Source: Mermis nigrescens
Lineage: Eukaryota > Nematoda > Enoplea > Mermithida > Mermithidae
DNA length: 64,000 nucleotides
Assembly: GCA_036768485.1 (NCBI GenBank)
Contig: JAVLUZ010000257.1
Location: forward strand, 1,068,382 to 1,132,381
Direction: 5' to 3'
Notes under the pieces: model-generated
What the model saw: only the letters and a program-made list of their open reading frames with translations
Database searches by the model: none
What the model was told of the DNA's origin: nothing
Shown here: piece after piece, positions 11,330 through 21,759 of the stretch
Layout of the letters: every line of letters starts with the position of its first letter
Position numbering within the stretch: position 1 is the first letter of the stretch
Made by a program: the position numbers and the translations under genes

Positions 11330-14300
11330 TGGGTAAAATCCGGAAACGGAAATGGAAACAGAAACAATGGGCAAAATACGGAAACGGAAACGTAGTTATA
11401 GTATTTTGCACACAGTTCCGTTGGGGGTTTCTCCGCTCTGAGGGTAATCCAAAGTGCCGGAAACGGGGTTCCCCAAGTAGGGCCTATCAGGGTCAACACA
11501 CCCAACCCCGTTTCCGGCAAAATTTCACCCACTGAAGGGGAGTTTAGGGGCTCGGAAAGGGGTACCCCATAATTCAATTGTGAAGCTGAACCCGGTTTCG
11601 TCTGGGGTTTCTCCGCCCTGGAGTGGCCTAAAGTGGCGGAACTGAGGTTCCCCAAGTAGGACCTATTAATGTTAACACCCCCAACCTCGTTTCCAGCAAA
11701 ATTTCTCCCACTCTGGGGGTTTAGGGGCTTGGAAACGGGGTACCACATAATTCAAATGTGAAGCTGAACCCGGTTCCGTCGGGGGTTTCTCCACCCTGGG
11801 AGTGGTCCAAAGTGGAGGACCGGGGTTCCCCAAGTAGGAGCTATTAATTTGAATACCCCAACCCCGTTTCCGGTAAATTTTCTCCCACTGAAGGGGAAGG
11901 GGCTCGGAAATGGGGTACCCCATTATTCATATGTGAAGCTGACCCCGGTTCCATTGGGGGTTTCTCCGCCCTGGGGGTGGTCCAAAGTGCCGGAACCGCG
12001 GTTCCCCAAGTAGGGTCCATCAGGGTCAACACCCCTAACCCCGTTTCCGGCTGAATTTCACCCACTGAAGGGGAGTTTAGGGGCTCGGACACGGGTACCC
12101 CATTATTTATATGTGAATCTGACCCCGTTTCCGTCGGGGGTTTCTCCGCCCTGGGGGTGGTCCAAAGTGCTGGAAGCGGGGTTCCCCAAGTAGGGCCCAT
12201 CAGGGTGAACACCCCAACCTCGTTTCCAGCCAATTTTCTCCCACTGAAGAGGGGTTTAGGGGCTCGGAAATTGGGTACCCCATTATTCATATATGTAGCT
12301 GACCCCGGCTCCATCGGTGGTTTCTCCGCCCTGGGGGTAGTCCAAAGTGCCGGAACCGGGGTTCCGTAAGTAGGGCCCATCAGGTTCAACACCCCCAACC
12401 CCAGTTTTGGCAAAATGTTACCCATAGAATGGGGGTTTAGGGACTAGGAAACTTAGTAGATCATTATTCATATATGTAACTGACCATGGTTCATTTGGGG
12501 GTTTCTCTGCCCTAGGAGTGGTCCAAAGTGGCGGAACCGGGTATTCGTAAGTAGGACTCATTAAGGTCAACACCCCCAACCCCGTTTCCAGGCAAAATTT
12601 TACCCATGTACATATATGAATAATGGGGTACCCCGTTTTCGAGCCCCTAAACCCCCTTGATTGGGAGAAATTTTGCCGGAAACAGGGTTGAGGGTGTTCA
12701 CATTAATAGGTCCTACTTGGTGAACCCCGGCTACGGCACTTTGGACTGCTCCCAGAGCGAAGAAACCCCAACGGAACAGGGTTCAGCTTCACATTTGAAT
12801 TATGTGGTACCCCATTTCCGAGCCCCTAAACCCTCCTTCAGTAAATGAAAAATTTTTTGGAAAAGGGGTTGGAGGTGTTGATGACCCTGATGGGCCCTAC
12901 TTGCGACCCCGGTTCCGGCACTTTAGACTACTTCCAGGGCGGAGAAACCCCTGACGGAACCGGGGTTTCTCATATAAATAATGGGGTACCCCGTTTCCGA
13001 GTTCCTAAACCCCCTTCAGTGGGAGAAATTTTGCCGGAAACGAGGTTGGGTGTGTTTACATTAATAGGTCCTACTTGGGGAACCCCGGTTCCGCCACTTT
13101 GGACCACCCCCAGGTGCGAAGAAACCCACGACGGAACCGGGGTCAGCTACATATATGAATAATGAGGTACCGTTTCCGCGCCCCTAAACCCCCTTCCATG
13201 GGTAAAATTTTGCCAGAAACGGGGTTGCGGGTGTTGACCCTGATGGGTCCTACTTGGGGAACCCGGGTTCCGCCACTTTGGACTACCCTCAGAGCGGAGA
13301 AACCCTTGACGGAACTGGGGTCAGCTACATGTATGAATAATGAGCTACTAAATTTCTTAGTCCCAAAACCCCCATTCTATGGGTAAAATTTTGCCGAAAC
13401 GGGGTTGGGGGTGTTGACCCTGATGAGCCCTACTTACGGGCCCCGGTTCCGGCACTTTGGACTGCCCCCAGGGCGGAGAAACCCCCGACGGAGCTGGGGT
13501 CAGCTACATATGTGAATAATGAAGTACCCTGTTTCCGAGCCCCTAAACCCCCATTCCATGCAGCGTTTTTTGTACAAGGTCCGTTTGTACATGTACAAAG
13601 ATGGTCCCCAAAAGTCTTTGTACATTTCGTACATGCAAATTTTTGTGTACTAAAATATGGTACAGTAGCAATTTTAGTGTTGTAAAAACAGAGTTGTTCG
13701 ACTTTCGGTAGTGTATTTCAGCTAATTTCTGGGTCTCTAAAGGCAAAAATCACCAAGAATTGTCTTAAAACGGCGCGAAGCGCCGAAAAATTTGACATTT
13801 TCCTTTTGAAATGCAATTTCTGCAATTATAAAGATATATAGAACACACAATTACTCATTTCGGCGCGAAGCGCGCCGCAAATTTTTTCGAATTTTAGACC
13901 TTTTTTGCAATTTTTGACTTCCCAAAAATCGTTGTACATGTTCAAAGACGGTCCCAAAAACTTTTTGTACATCGGGAAAAATCTTTGCCGAATACAAAAA
14001 AACGCTGCTTCCATGCGTAAGATTTTGCCGGAAACGGGGTTGGGGGTTTTGACCCTGATGTGCCCTTCTTTTGGAACCCTGGTTACGGCACTTTGGACTA
14101 CCCCCAGGTCGGAGAAACTTTCAACGGAACCGGGGTCAGCTTCTCAAATGAATAATGGGGTACCCAGTTTCCGAGCCCCTAAATCCCCCTCAAGTGGGAG
14201 AAATTTAGCCGGAATCGGGGTTTGGGGTGTTCACCCTGATGGGCCCTACCCCGGTTCCGGTGCTTTGGATTGTTTCCGTCTCCGTTTCCGGCTTTTACAC

Positions 14301-14340
14301 ATCGTTTCCGTTTCCGGATTTTACCCATCGTTTCCGTTTT
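11330..14340. repeat. Giant inverted array of a ~178-bp satellite
   Basis: Units recur every 177-180 bp. The landmark GGGGTTCCCCAAGTAGG starts near 11466, 11643, 11823, 11999, 12178, 12359 and 12539. After an inversion point near 12605 the complementary landmark recurs near 12711, 12896, 13069, 13249, 13428, 14066 and 14245. That is about seven units facing seven. The outer edges are oligomeric CCGGAAACGGAAA-type repeats (11335-11395) and their complement (14270-14335). The long open frames across this region are by-products of a unit length close to a multiple of three and are not genes. Confidence 0.9.
13561..14007. mobile_element. hAT-like MITE, GTTTTTTGTAC family, copy 1
   Basis: The ends are CAGCGTTTTTTGTACAAG and AATACAAAAAAACGCTG. 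The flanks ATTCCATG (13553-13560) and CTTCCATG (14008-14015) match at 7 of 8 positions. It carries two GGCGCGAAGCGCC hairpins (about 13771 and 13859) and repeated TTTGTACATGTACAAAGA palindromes. It interrupts the inverted satellite. A relative is at 34181-34912. Confidence 0.8.
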
Positions 14341-14389
14341 CGTTTCGATGCTTGTGAAAAGAAAGAAATGACTTGCTGTCAGCGAGTAG

Positions 14390-14556
14390 CAGGCACATAG
14401 CTCTGGGGGGAATGGAAGGGTCCGGCCGGACCTCCCAAAATTCAGTAGATAGGACTTTTTAAACGTTATTTTGTGCTATTTTTGGCCATTTTGGGCTTAG
14501 TCCCCCAAAATTGGTGTTGGTTCCCCACCAAAATAGGACGGCCAATTACGTGCCTG
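14390..14556 (+). mobile_element. hAT-like MITE, GGCACGTAGC family, short copy
   Basis: A 167-bp element with ends CAGGCACATAGCTCTGGGG and GGCCAATTACGTGCCTG. The flanks GCGAGTAG (14382-14389) and GCCAGTAG (14557-14564) match at 7 of 8. The uninterrupted sequence is seen in the relative at about 22110-22140, which supports insertion here. Confidence 0.8.
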
Positions 14557-14686
14557 GCCAGTAGTAGTATTACGTGGGTCAGTTAGATACCGCGGGTAAA
14601 CCCCCAAACCTACATTTATGTGTGCTTCATGCCTATTACCTCTTTGACTTCTGGTTTATTGCACTTCACATACAACATTCTCCTAT

Positions 14687-14905
14687 AGTCTGTTTCATTT
14701 AACTTCGCGGTTTTCTTCTGAAATTTTCCACAAGAATCAGGCTACAAAAGCGGTTTAAACTGTTGATGCAGTAATGCGGCTCAAAACAAGCATACGTCTC
14801 TATATGACTCAACATACTGTAATATATCATATTTATTGTATTACTTTAAAACACTTTTGTAACCGCTTCAAACTTTTCAAAAACTTAAAGTTAAATGAAC
14901 CAGAC
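14687..14905. mobile_element. Small palindromic MITE, TA target
   Basis: The ends GTCTGTTTCATTTAACTT and AAGTTAAATGAACCAGAC are inverted repeats, flanked on both sides by TA. The surrounding sequence is continuous in the relative element at 21930-21960, where this insert is absent. Confidence 0.7.
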
Positions 14906-14929
14906 TAAAGGTCCAGGCGACCATATTTA

Positions 14930-15105
14930 CACTTTATCTTTATCTTTATCTTAATCTTTATCTTTTTGGTTCCTTCATCTTGCAAATTATCTTTATCTTT
15001 ATCTTTCTTAATTTTTTATCTTTATCTTTATCTTTATCTTTATCTTTTAGATTTTAAAATTTCAACTTTATCTTTATCTTTTATCTTGCAAAAAATCCTT
15101 ATCTT
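14930..15105 (+). repeat. (TTTATC)n hexamer array, right arm
   Basis: Runs of TTTATC separated by short unique pieces (for example GGTTCCTTCATCTTGC), matching in inverse orientation the array at 21770-21920. Confidence 0.85.
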
Positions 15106-15654
15106 TTACAACACTGACTATCAAATAGCTACCAAATAACTGAACCCAGTTATCTAAGTCGGACATAATATTTTTAACTAAAAATTTTATATTACATTTT
15201 GTAGTCGGATATTTTATTTTTTACTAAAAAACTTTTATTACATTTTGTTTAATTAAACGGAAGCCCGCATAAGTTCTGAGTTTCAAATGCTCATTACTCT
15301 GCTCTAAAATGCACTTTGTATAAATAATAACGATAGCAACTGTTCCGTACTACTATGCGACTATGCGGCGGAAATTAACTATGCGGCGGAAATGACCTAG
15401 TCAGCGGAAGTGACCTATGCGGCGGAAGTGCATCCGACCCGGATAGTTAATTCCTCTTTTGTCAAAATAAATATTTTTAAGTGGAGCGTATTCACATGAA
15501 AATTGGAGGGCGATTTTTGCTATGAACTCACATGAGCAATGTTATCGCATTGGTAAAACTATTTATGTGCATAAATAGGTACCTACTGAAAAAGCATTAA
15601 TTCCGAAATCAATAGTCAGTTATGAATTTTTATGACAAACCTATTATTATACCA

Positions 15655-15880
15655 ATTGTCGGTCACCCGGGATTGTCGGCTACCCGGTACAGTCGGCCAC
15701 CTGGGACTGTCGGCCACCTGGTACAGGCGGCCACCCGGTACAGTCGGCCACTCGGGACTGTCGGCCACCCAGTATAGCCGGCCACCCGGGACTGTCGGCC
15801 AGACGGGAATTTTTTGATTGACAGATCTATTTTTAAAACCATTTGTCGGTCACCCGGTACTGTCGGTCACCTGGGACAGA
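15655..15880 (+). repeat. ~18-bp GC-rich minisatellite (copy 2)
   Basis: Tandem units of the type GTCGGCCACCCGGGACT, then the spacer TTTTTTGATTGACAGATC, then two further units. It is the inverted counterpart of 4918-5137. Confidence 0.85.
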
Positions 15881-16089
15881 ATCGTGGAAGCTCTACGCGT
15901 GGTGGGTCGGCCAGCCCGCCCCGTGGGCCCGCGGAGGGCTTTTCCGGGCGGGTCTTATTTTTCAAAAATTTTGACGGAGTGGGCGTTTGCTTTTAAAAAT
16001 TTTTGGAATGCTCGACGAAATATCTTAAAATGTTGGAAAAAAATGATTCAAACAGAGAAATTCCAAGAAATAAAATGAAATTGTTTTCT

Positions 16090-16640
16090 ATCTTGTTACT
16101 TTGAACATCGAATTAGTTCTAGATTCATCAGTTTTATTTTTCTTGAAATTTCGAATAAAGGAAGTGTGTATTACATTTTCTGCGCTGTTGCTTAAAATGA
16201 TATGCTTTTTTTTGCTTAGGATTGATTCGACCAGGTGCACACTGGAGAAGCTTGTTAAGCTAAAATCGAATAAAACTAGTATTATTACCTTTTGTTTTAG
16301 TCGACTTTAGGCACCTTTGCAGAAATTTCCGTCCACCTAAATACAGCTCTGATTTATCTTGTTCTTCCACGGAATCTTCATTTTTCATAGAGTGGTGCTT
16401 CCTGCCAAATATAATTCATTGCTTATAAAGCTACAAAATTAGAAAAACATTTTTCTGACGCTTCGTGCCCGACACAATTCCTGTTTTGCTTATCTTAAGC
16501 GCACAATATTGAATTCAAAAGGATAAAAACATGGAAAACTGAGTTTAAATGGACACAAAGTCCGGAACTTTTGGCGCTTCAAGTCAGATATAATTCCTGC
16601 CAGATGTACAAAACTGAGACAATTATGTCGAAAATTCAAT
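16090..16640. other. No gene recognised
   Basis: AT-rich sequence with short open frames only. Nothing nameable was seen. Confidence 0.4.
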
Positions 16641-16642
16641 GC

Positions 16643-17448
16643 AGATAACAAATGACTTTCTCAAAGGATGCACATAACAACTTACTTTTTCAAAAGGATG
16701 CAGATGACCACCGACTTTTTCAAAAGTATGCAGCAGATAACAACTGACTTTTTTAAAAGGATACAGATAACAATCGACTTTTTCAAAAGGATGCAGATAA
16801 CAACCGACTTTTTCAAAAATGCAGATATCGACAATGGAAATCAAAAGTCTTGAAGCAAAGATTATGGAAATACTAAAGTGCTAATAATGTATGTGATTAA
16901 AGGCAGGCATGAATAGCCTAGCCGTTCTTAGAAGGGTCAGCCGGACAGGTACTTTCCGGCGATTTTGTGCTGATGGAACGAACGTTTTTTGCATCATTTT
17001 TGGGGTCAAAAGCAGTAAAAGCGTCAAAATTTTTTACTTTTTGACTAAAAAAACGCCTAAAATTGGTAATTTTTGCATTTTAAGTGTTAAAAGTGATATA
17101 ATACAGTCTGAATGGAATAAAAATTAGAATGCTAGATTACTACGAAAAAATGTTTTATAGGCTATTTTGACCAATTTGATCATTAACTGAAATTCTAAGA
17201 ACGGTTATTCCATGCCTGCCTATAAATACATACAGTATTAAAACTTTAGTATTGCAATAATCTTCGCTTCAAGACTTTTGATTATCATCGTTGATATTTG
17301 CATTTTTGGATAAGTCAGTTGTTTTCTGCGGCTTTTTGAAAAGTCGGTTGGTATCTGCATTCTTTTGAAAAAAATCGGTTGTTATCTGCATCTTTCTGAA
17401 AAAGTTAGTTGTTATCAGCATCCTTTTGAAAAAGCTGGTTGTTATCTC
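16643..17448. mobile_element. Foldback element with arrays of a ~28-bp repeat in both arms
   Basis: The left arm has about six tandem copies of GATAACAACCGACTTTTTCA + AAAGGATGCA. The right arm (17301-17448) has about five copies in inverse orientation. Inside the arrays the arms stay complementary through TCAAAAGTCTTGAAGC and as far as GGCAGGCATG, giving stems of about 270 bp around a ~280-bp loop. No coding sequence was recognised. Confidence 0.8.
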
Positions 17449-17740
17449 TTCGTTAGAGTTAATTTATAGAAGAGAGGTAATAAATCAAATTATTGGGTTT
17501 ATAAATTTGATAAAAGTAATTGATAAGAGTAAGAAGCGTTTGAATTATTTCAGTGTTAAAGGAAACCAGACAGAGGTCCCAAAAACACGTTTTTTTCATA
17601 CTACAAGGGTCATATTTCTGAAATAATACATTGTCAGTTAATTGAAATATTTCATTGTTATCTTGCATAATGCTACTTATCAATAAAATATTTCAAAGGA
17701 ACTGCTTCGCTTTCCGCACAATTTAGCTAAACTCGGCAAC

Positions 17741-18109
17741 ATACCTGGGCGTGGGTGGGGGGAGGAGTTTGGGGGATGCAACCCACAGAAAGAAAAATAC
17801 CCTCCCCCCAGTAAGTAAAATAACCCCCCCCCCAGAATTCAATTTTTGAAAATTGTCTTTGTTTTTTCGCAAGTTTTTGATGCCAATGGATAGTGCTCGA
17901 TCCCCTCAGAAATTAAAATACCCCCTAAAATTCAATTTTCGAAAATTGTTTTTGTTTTTTTGCAAGTTTTTGATGTCAATGGATAGTGCTCGATGAGAAA
18001 CGTTAAAAAATGGCATTTTTTCGCCATACCACCATTTTTAAGGCCATTTTTGATCTTTGAAAATAATTTGCACCCCCGCCCCCTAGAACTTTGGTGCCAC
18101 CCACTATGC
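17741..18109 (-). mobile_element. hAT-like MITE, TGGGCAGCACC family, copy 4, with internal duplication
   Basis: Reverse copy, 369 bp rather than the usual 240-275, because about 110 bp of the core (ending TGGATAGTGCTCGAT) is repeated in tandem. The flanks TCGGCAAC (17733-17740) and TCGTCAAC (18110-18117) match at 7 of 8. Confidence 0.8.
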
Positions 18110-18117
18110 TCGTCAAC

Positions 18118-19433
18118 CCCCAAAACCACGTGTTTTGTAATTTGATGCTTATGTGTATGTAATAGCTCGATTTTGGATATATGTACATAAATGAATATGT
18201 ATACTCTTTTCATCGAGAAATTCTTATGGATATGGACTAGAAGCTGCTGAGAACTAAAATGTTTTATAGAAGTTTAGTTCTTAAAATAAGAAAAAAATGT
18301 CTATGTTTCCAACCCATGTCGTTTTCAGTGAAACATGAATGATTTTCTGTTTAAAATGCCAAGATCAAAATATCTCTTAGGAGCCATACTCCAAAACATA
18401 TCTCATTAGGAAGAGCATCCAATTTTCCATCTATTAACAGAAAAAATGCCAGCTTTCCTGATGCAGTAAATAATTATAAATCTTATTTTGTAAAAAAACT
18501 TTTTTATTACAGTGTCTGAAATGGTAGCCATATTGAACTTTTTCTACCAATTCAAATCCGACAAACAAGTCGTCATTTAAAAGCTCTTTCTTTGCTATTT
18601 CAAAAATGTGCTTAATTGTTGAATTATGTACAGCAATTATATAGCTTCAGCTTAAAGTATTGTTTTTCCAATATGGCTGCCCCCATGACAGAAATTTGTA
18701 TTGAGCAAACCGGAAGAACGAACAAATCTTGATTAAAAGCGTTTATTGCACAAGAAAGCACAGCTAAAGACGCAACTGTTTTGCTGCCATCGAGCTTTCT
18801 ACCTACAATACAGGATAAATGAAAGCCTGAGCCAATTGGTGAAATTTTTTTCAATGTGACAAGCTACAGTAACAAGAAATTTTGATTTTTTCGGGAAAAT
18901 AGTTGTGCCACAAAATTGCCTATCCAAAACACTTCCTTTAGCCTAAATTGGAGCAGCGGTTCCTGAGATTTGCTCAACAAACCTAAAAGGAATGAAACAC
19001 TTTTTCGAGTGATCATCAACCACTTTGTCTTTGAAGGCTTGAGGCTTACAGTAAGCTTATTACTATGGCACCGGACCACTGCTGAAAGCACTTTGATTGA
19101 TGATTCCGAAATGCATATAATCATGTCGTATTATTGTTTAACTCAATCTAATAGTAGGCCATCAATCGCTATTTTTGCCGATAATAGTGAAAACGATGTG
19201 AACCTAGAGCTCTCATTTTTAATGAAGGTCCATTGAGCGGCAACCAGGCGTTAAAGAAACAAAAAAGAAGCAATTTACAGATTTTCAGATGTCATTTATG
19301 TCTTTTTCGAAAAAAATTCAGATTTTTATAAATCTAATGTTGGATCGTGCGAGTTGTGGTATAAGACTCAAGAGGAAATACATTTATATAACAAGCACAA
19401 ATAATTAAAATATTTTTAATTTCAAAGCAATCA
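18118..19433. other. Unassigned 1.3-kb stretch
   Basis: Open frames of 60-90 codons occur on both strands (for example 18864-19124 on the minus strand and 18970-19236 on the plus strand). They overlap and none shows a motif I recognise. It may be remnant coding sequence continuous with the minus-strand repeat ORF just downstream. Confidence 0.3.
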
Positions 19434-20140
19434 CTGTGAAGCAGTGGATGATCCTGGATTTTCTGACAGATGGGGGCGGAACCCCAAATTCCCCTAATAG
19501 TGTCATAAATTGTCCGAAAAAATCTGTCAATTATGGTTCGATTTTTTGCCATCTTTTGATAGGCAGAATCTTTTTCGATCTGAAAAATTTAAAAATTTTG
19601 GAATGTTTTCTACGAAAAACGCACAAAATTTGTCAGCTCAAATCAGCAAGGAATATTCGAGAAATCATTTTAAGAACTGAAAAATCCTCTTTTTATACAT
19701 AAACAACTCTTCCAACGTGAGATAAACTTTTTAGAGCCTCTTAGAAGGTCAGTAAATTCCATAAATATTATCCGGCGCTAAACGCCGGAAAAATTTAAAA
19801 AATCGTAATAAAAAATAGCTAAGATCGTCCCGAAAATCCCGTCATTCTCTATGCCCAAATATTTTTTTACGACGAGAGGGGTGTGGCCGCCCCCGCCCCT
19901 CTCTAAATCCGCACATGCTGTGAAGTAATGCTTCTCTTATGTCTTTCAATCGAATCTTTAGATTAGGATTAGTCGGGGTCATCATCTTCGCAAATGTAGC
20001 CTGTTCATCTTCAATATTAACGCAATCACTGTGAAGTAATGCTCCTTCAACGTCTTCCACTTCAATCTTCAGATTAGGATTAGCCAAAAGATCATCAGCT
20101 TCGCAAATGTCGTCTGTTCATCTTTTTTTGTAACCCTAAT
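19334..20140 (-). pseudogene. Remnant coding sequence with a repeated NPNLKI...ALLHSDC unit, split by a MITE
   Basis: On the minus strand, 20130 to 19918 encodes two tandem units of about 37 residues. The consensus is NPNLKI, then a charged stretch ending ALLHS(D/M)C, then DEQATFAK. The frame is cut at ALLHS by the 476-bp element 19442-19917; beyond it the frame resumes as LLHSDCFEIKNILI. The target duplication CTGTGAAG is the codons for LHS on the minus strand, so the transposon landed in this reading frame. A third, inverted unit on the plus strand (EDIEEALLQRDYVDI, about 21008-21055) ends in a stop. The family is unknown. It could be a decayed host gene or part of an older transposon. Confidence 0.45.
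19442..19917 (+). mobile_element. hAT-like MITE, CAGTGGATGATCC family
   Basis: The left end is CAGTGGATGATCCTGGATTT and the right end CTAAATCCGCACATG. It is flanked by CTGTGAAG at 19434-19441 and 19918-19925 (perfect 8 bp). CAGTGGCGGATCC-like ends are typical of hAT elements in many animals. It is inserted into the minus-strand remnant ORF. Confidence 0.85.
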
Positions 20141-21060
20141 CCTTCGCGCTTTTTGCTTCATGAAATCAAAATTAGCAATCTGCTGTCATGACAGAAGGTC
20201 TTATGGTCCAAACTGAGGAAGAGTTCGTATTTCCTTAGCAATATCTTTTTGGTCATATTTCTGATGAGATTTGTTATGCCATCATCGAATTTCCGGATAA
20301 GGTATTTACTTTGTAAACGTCTTGAAATTTTGTCCATCTTCTCTCAGATATAACAAGAAACGCTAAATAGGTTCAATATAAAACCTCTTTGATATTTGCC
20401 CTTATAAGATCGGACATGGGAAAACACTAGTTGAAAATTATTTACAAGGGAAAGAGGGAAATCGCGTTTTCAACAGTAAACTTGCTCCCCATCGAAGCAA
20501 GTTATGTACCTAGCGATATCTCGTCTTCTGCATCGTGGGTACTTTTCCAATTATTCTGAACCACTCTGGTCCTCAAATCAGTGATTTTGATAATGCATCT
20601 GAGTAAAGTCGTGTTAAGATTTTTCCTTGCCCAATTGCTGGATGCTTAGAAGCATTCATGTATTTTGGACCACTGAATGCACATGATCACCAGTCCAAGC
20701 CGGAAAGAAAAAATATTAGGACATGAGGCAATCATAGATACAAATGTAAAAAATTGAGCAGCGCGACGCGTCTATCCCCATGGCTGCCTGCCATCCCTCA
20801 CAACAAAATGTTGCAAGACTTTTGGGCCATACATTGTCAAGTTGAAAATATGGAAAAGCTGACTTCTGGTTGGATTCTACGACAATAGTGTAAGAAATTG
20901 TCAGAAATGTGATTCAAAAGATATTGCTAAGGAAGCGCAAACTCCTCAGTTTGAACGTCCAGACTTTCTGTTGTGGCGGCAGGTTGAAGAGAGAAAAAAC
21001 GGAAGACATTGAAGAAGCATTACTTCAGAGGGATTATGTTGATATTTAGAAAATTCTGCT
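20040..21060. repeat. Inverted duplication, ~150-200-bp arms around a ~650-bp loop
   Basis: AAACTGAGGAAGAGTTCGTA with TTCCTTAGCAATATCTTTTT (20195-20245) is the reverse complement, with few changes, of AAAGATATTGCTAAGGAAGC with AAACTCCTCAGTTTGAACG (20915-20960). The similarity continues outward into the ALLHSDC-type coding unit at both ends. The loop has no recognised gene. Confidence 0.65.
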
Positions 21061-21454
21061 TATTTGTGCATGTTAAATGAATGTATTTTTCTTGATAGTC
21101 CTATAACACAACCCATACTAGCGAAATATAGAAATCAGAATTCTTCTTTAAAAAAATCAATGACATCATGATCCTTATTTTGTTTTATGCCTAGGTGTGA
21201 GTTTAGCCGAACTTATATTCATATTCACGTTTTTTTCGAATTTTTTATGAAACAAAAGATTTCTTTTGAAACACAGTGAATTAAACTGGGTTATTGTATT
21301 AAGTATCTATCAATTATAGATGGGCATCAAGAAAATTCTGGTGTCTGATAGGACAAAAATGGCAAAAAAAGGTGCCAAAAATATAATTTTGGGGCTATCG
21401 TAATATGGGTTCTGCCTAATTCTTAAACAAACCTTAGCCTCTTCCTAACATTAG
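21061..21454. other. No gene recognised
   Basis: AT-rich sequence without splice-bounded coding blocks or clear repeat boundaries. Confidence 0.4.
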
Positions 21455-21715
21455 TGAGCAGTGCCGAAACTCTGAGGGGTGCAAGATTCTTCAAAGGAAA
21501 AAATATGATTTTAAAAATGGTGGTATGGCGAAAAAACACCATTTTTTATTGTTTCTCATCGAGCACTATCCATTAGCATAAAAAATTGCGAAAAAAACAA
21601 ACAAATTTCAAAAATTGAATTCTACTTGGGTATCTTGGTTTCTGAGGGGGAGGGGTATTCGGCCTTCTGGAGGGAGGGGTGCATACTTCCCCAGCCCCTA
21701 CGTTCATGTGTGCTC
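21455..21715 (+). mobile_element. hAT-like MITE, TGGGCAGCACC family, degenerate copy
   Basis: The core TGGTATGGCGAAAAAACACC and GTTTCTCATCGAGCACTATC are intact, but the 5' end is altered (GAGCAGTGCCGAAACTCTG) and no target duplication is seen. Confidence 0.7.
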
Positions 21716-21759
21716 CCCACCTTCAAACCTACCCGATCATGATGTCCATGTGTGGTATC

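Larger units (their letters stand above)
11026..15115 (+). mobile_element. hAT-like element with (TTTATC)n arms and a satellite core
   Basis: The ends TAGTGTTGTAAAAGAT and ATCTTTTACAACACT are inverted repeats. Just inside each end lie (TTTATC)n hexamer arrays (about 11040-11165 and 14930-15105). Next come unique arms containing CGGCCCAAACTAATGCC (left) and CTGTCAGCGAGTAG / ACCTACATTTATGTGTG (right). Both arms match the smaller relative at 21760-22651, which is inverted and has a simple ~180-bp core. Here the core is replaced by about 2.9 kb of inverted satellite (see 11330-14340). Later insertions are 13561-14007, 14390-14556 and 14687-14905. No target duplication is visible for this copy; the relative has a perfect one. 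Confidence 0.7.
9951..15440. mobile_element. Composite element bounded by inverted GCGGCGGAAGTGACCTA arrays
   Basis: The left end (9951-10035) carries CCGCCGCCTAGGTCACTTCC, then CGCCGCACAGTACACCTC, then CCGCCGCATAGTACAG, then TACGGAATAATTGCTAT. The right end (15333-15440) is the inverted counterpart: ATAGCAACTGTTCCGTA, then GCGGCGGAAATTAACTAT, then GCGGCGGAAATGACCTA, then GCGGCGGAAGTG. The two blocks face each other across 5.3 kb that holds several later insertions (10383-10654 and the hAT-like element 11026-15115). No transposase frame survives. The superfamily is unknown. Confidence 0.55.

Noticed and set aside
11281..13386. Several long open frames (up to 193 codons) as genes
   Set aside because: They follow the ~178-bp satellite on both strands with the same peptide phrases; no splice sites, start context or family match.
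16643..17448. Regular 28-bp repeats resembling a CRISPR array
   Set aside because: Units are tandem without unique spacers, occur in both arms of an inverted repeat, and the DNA is eukaryotic.
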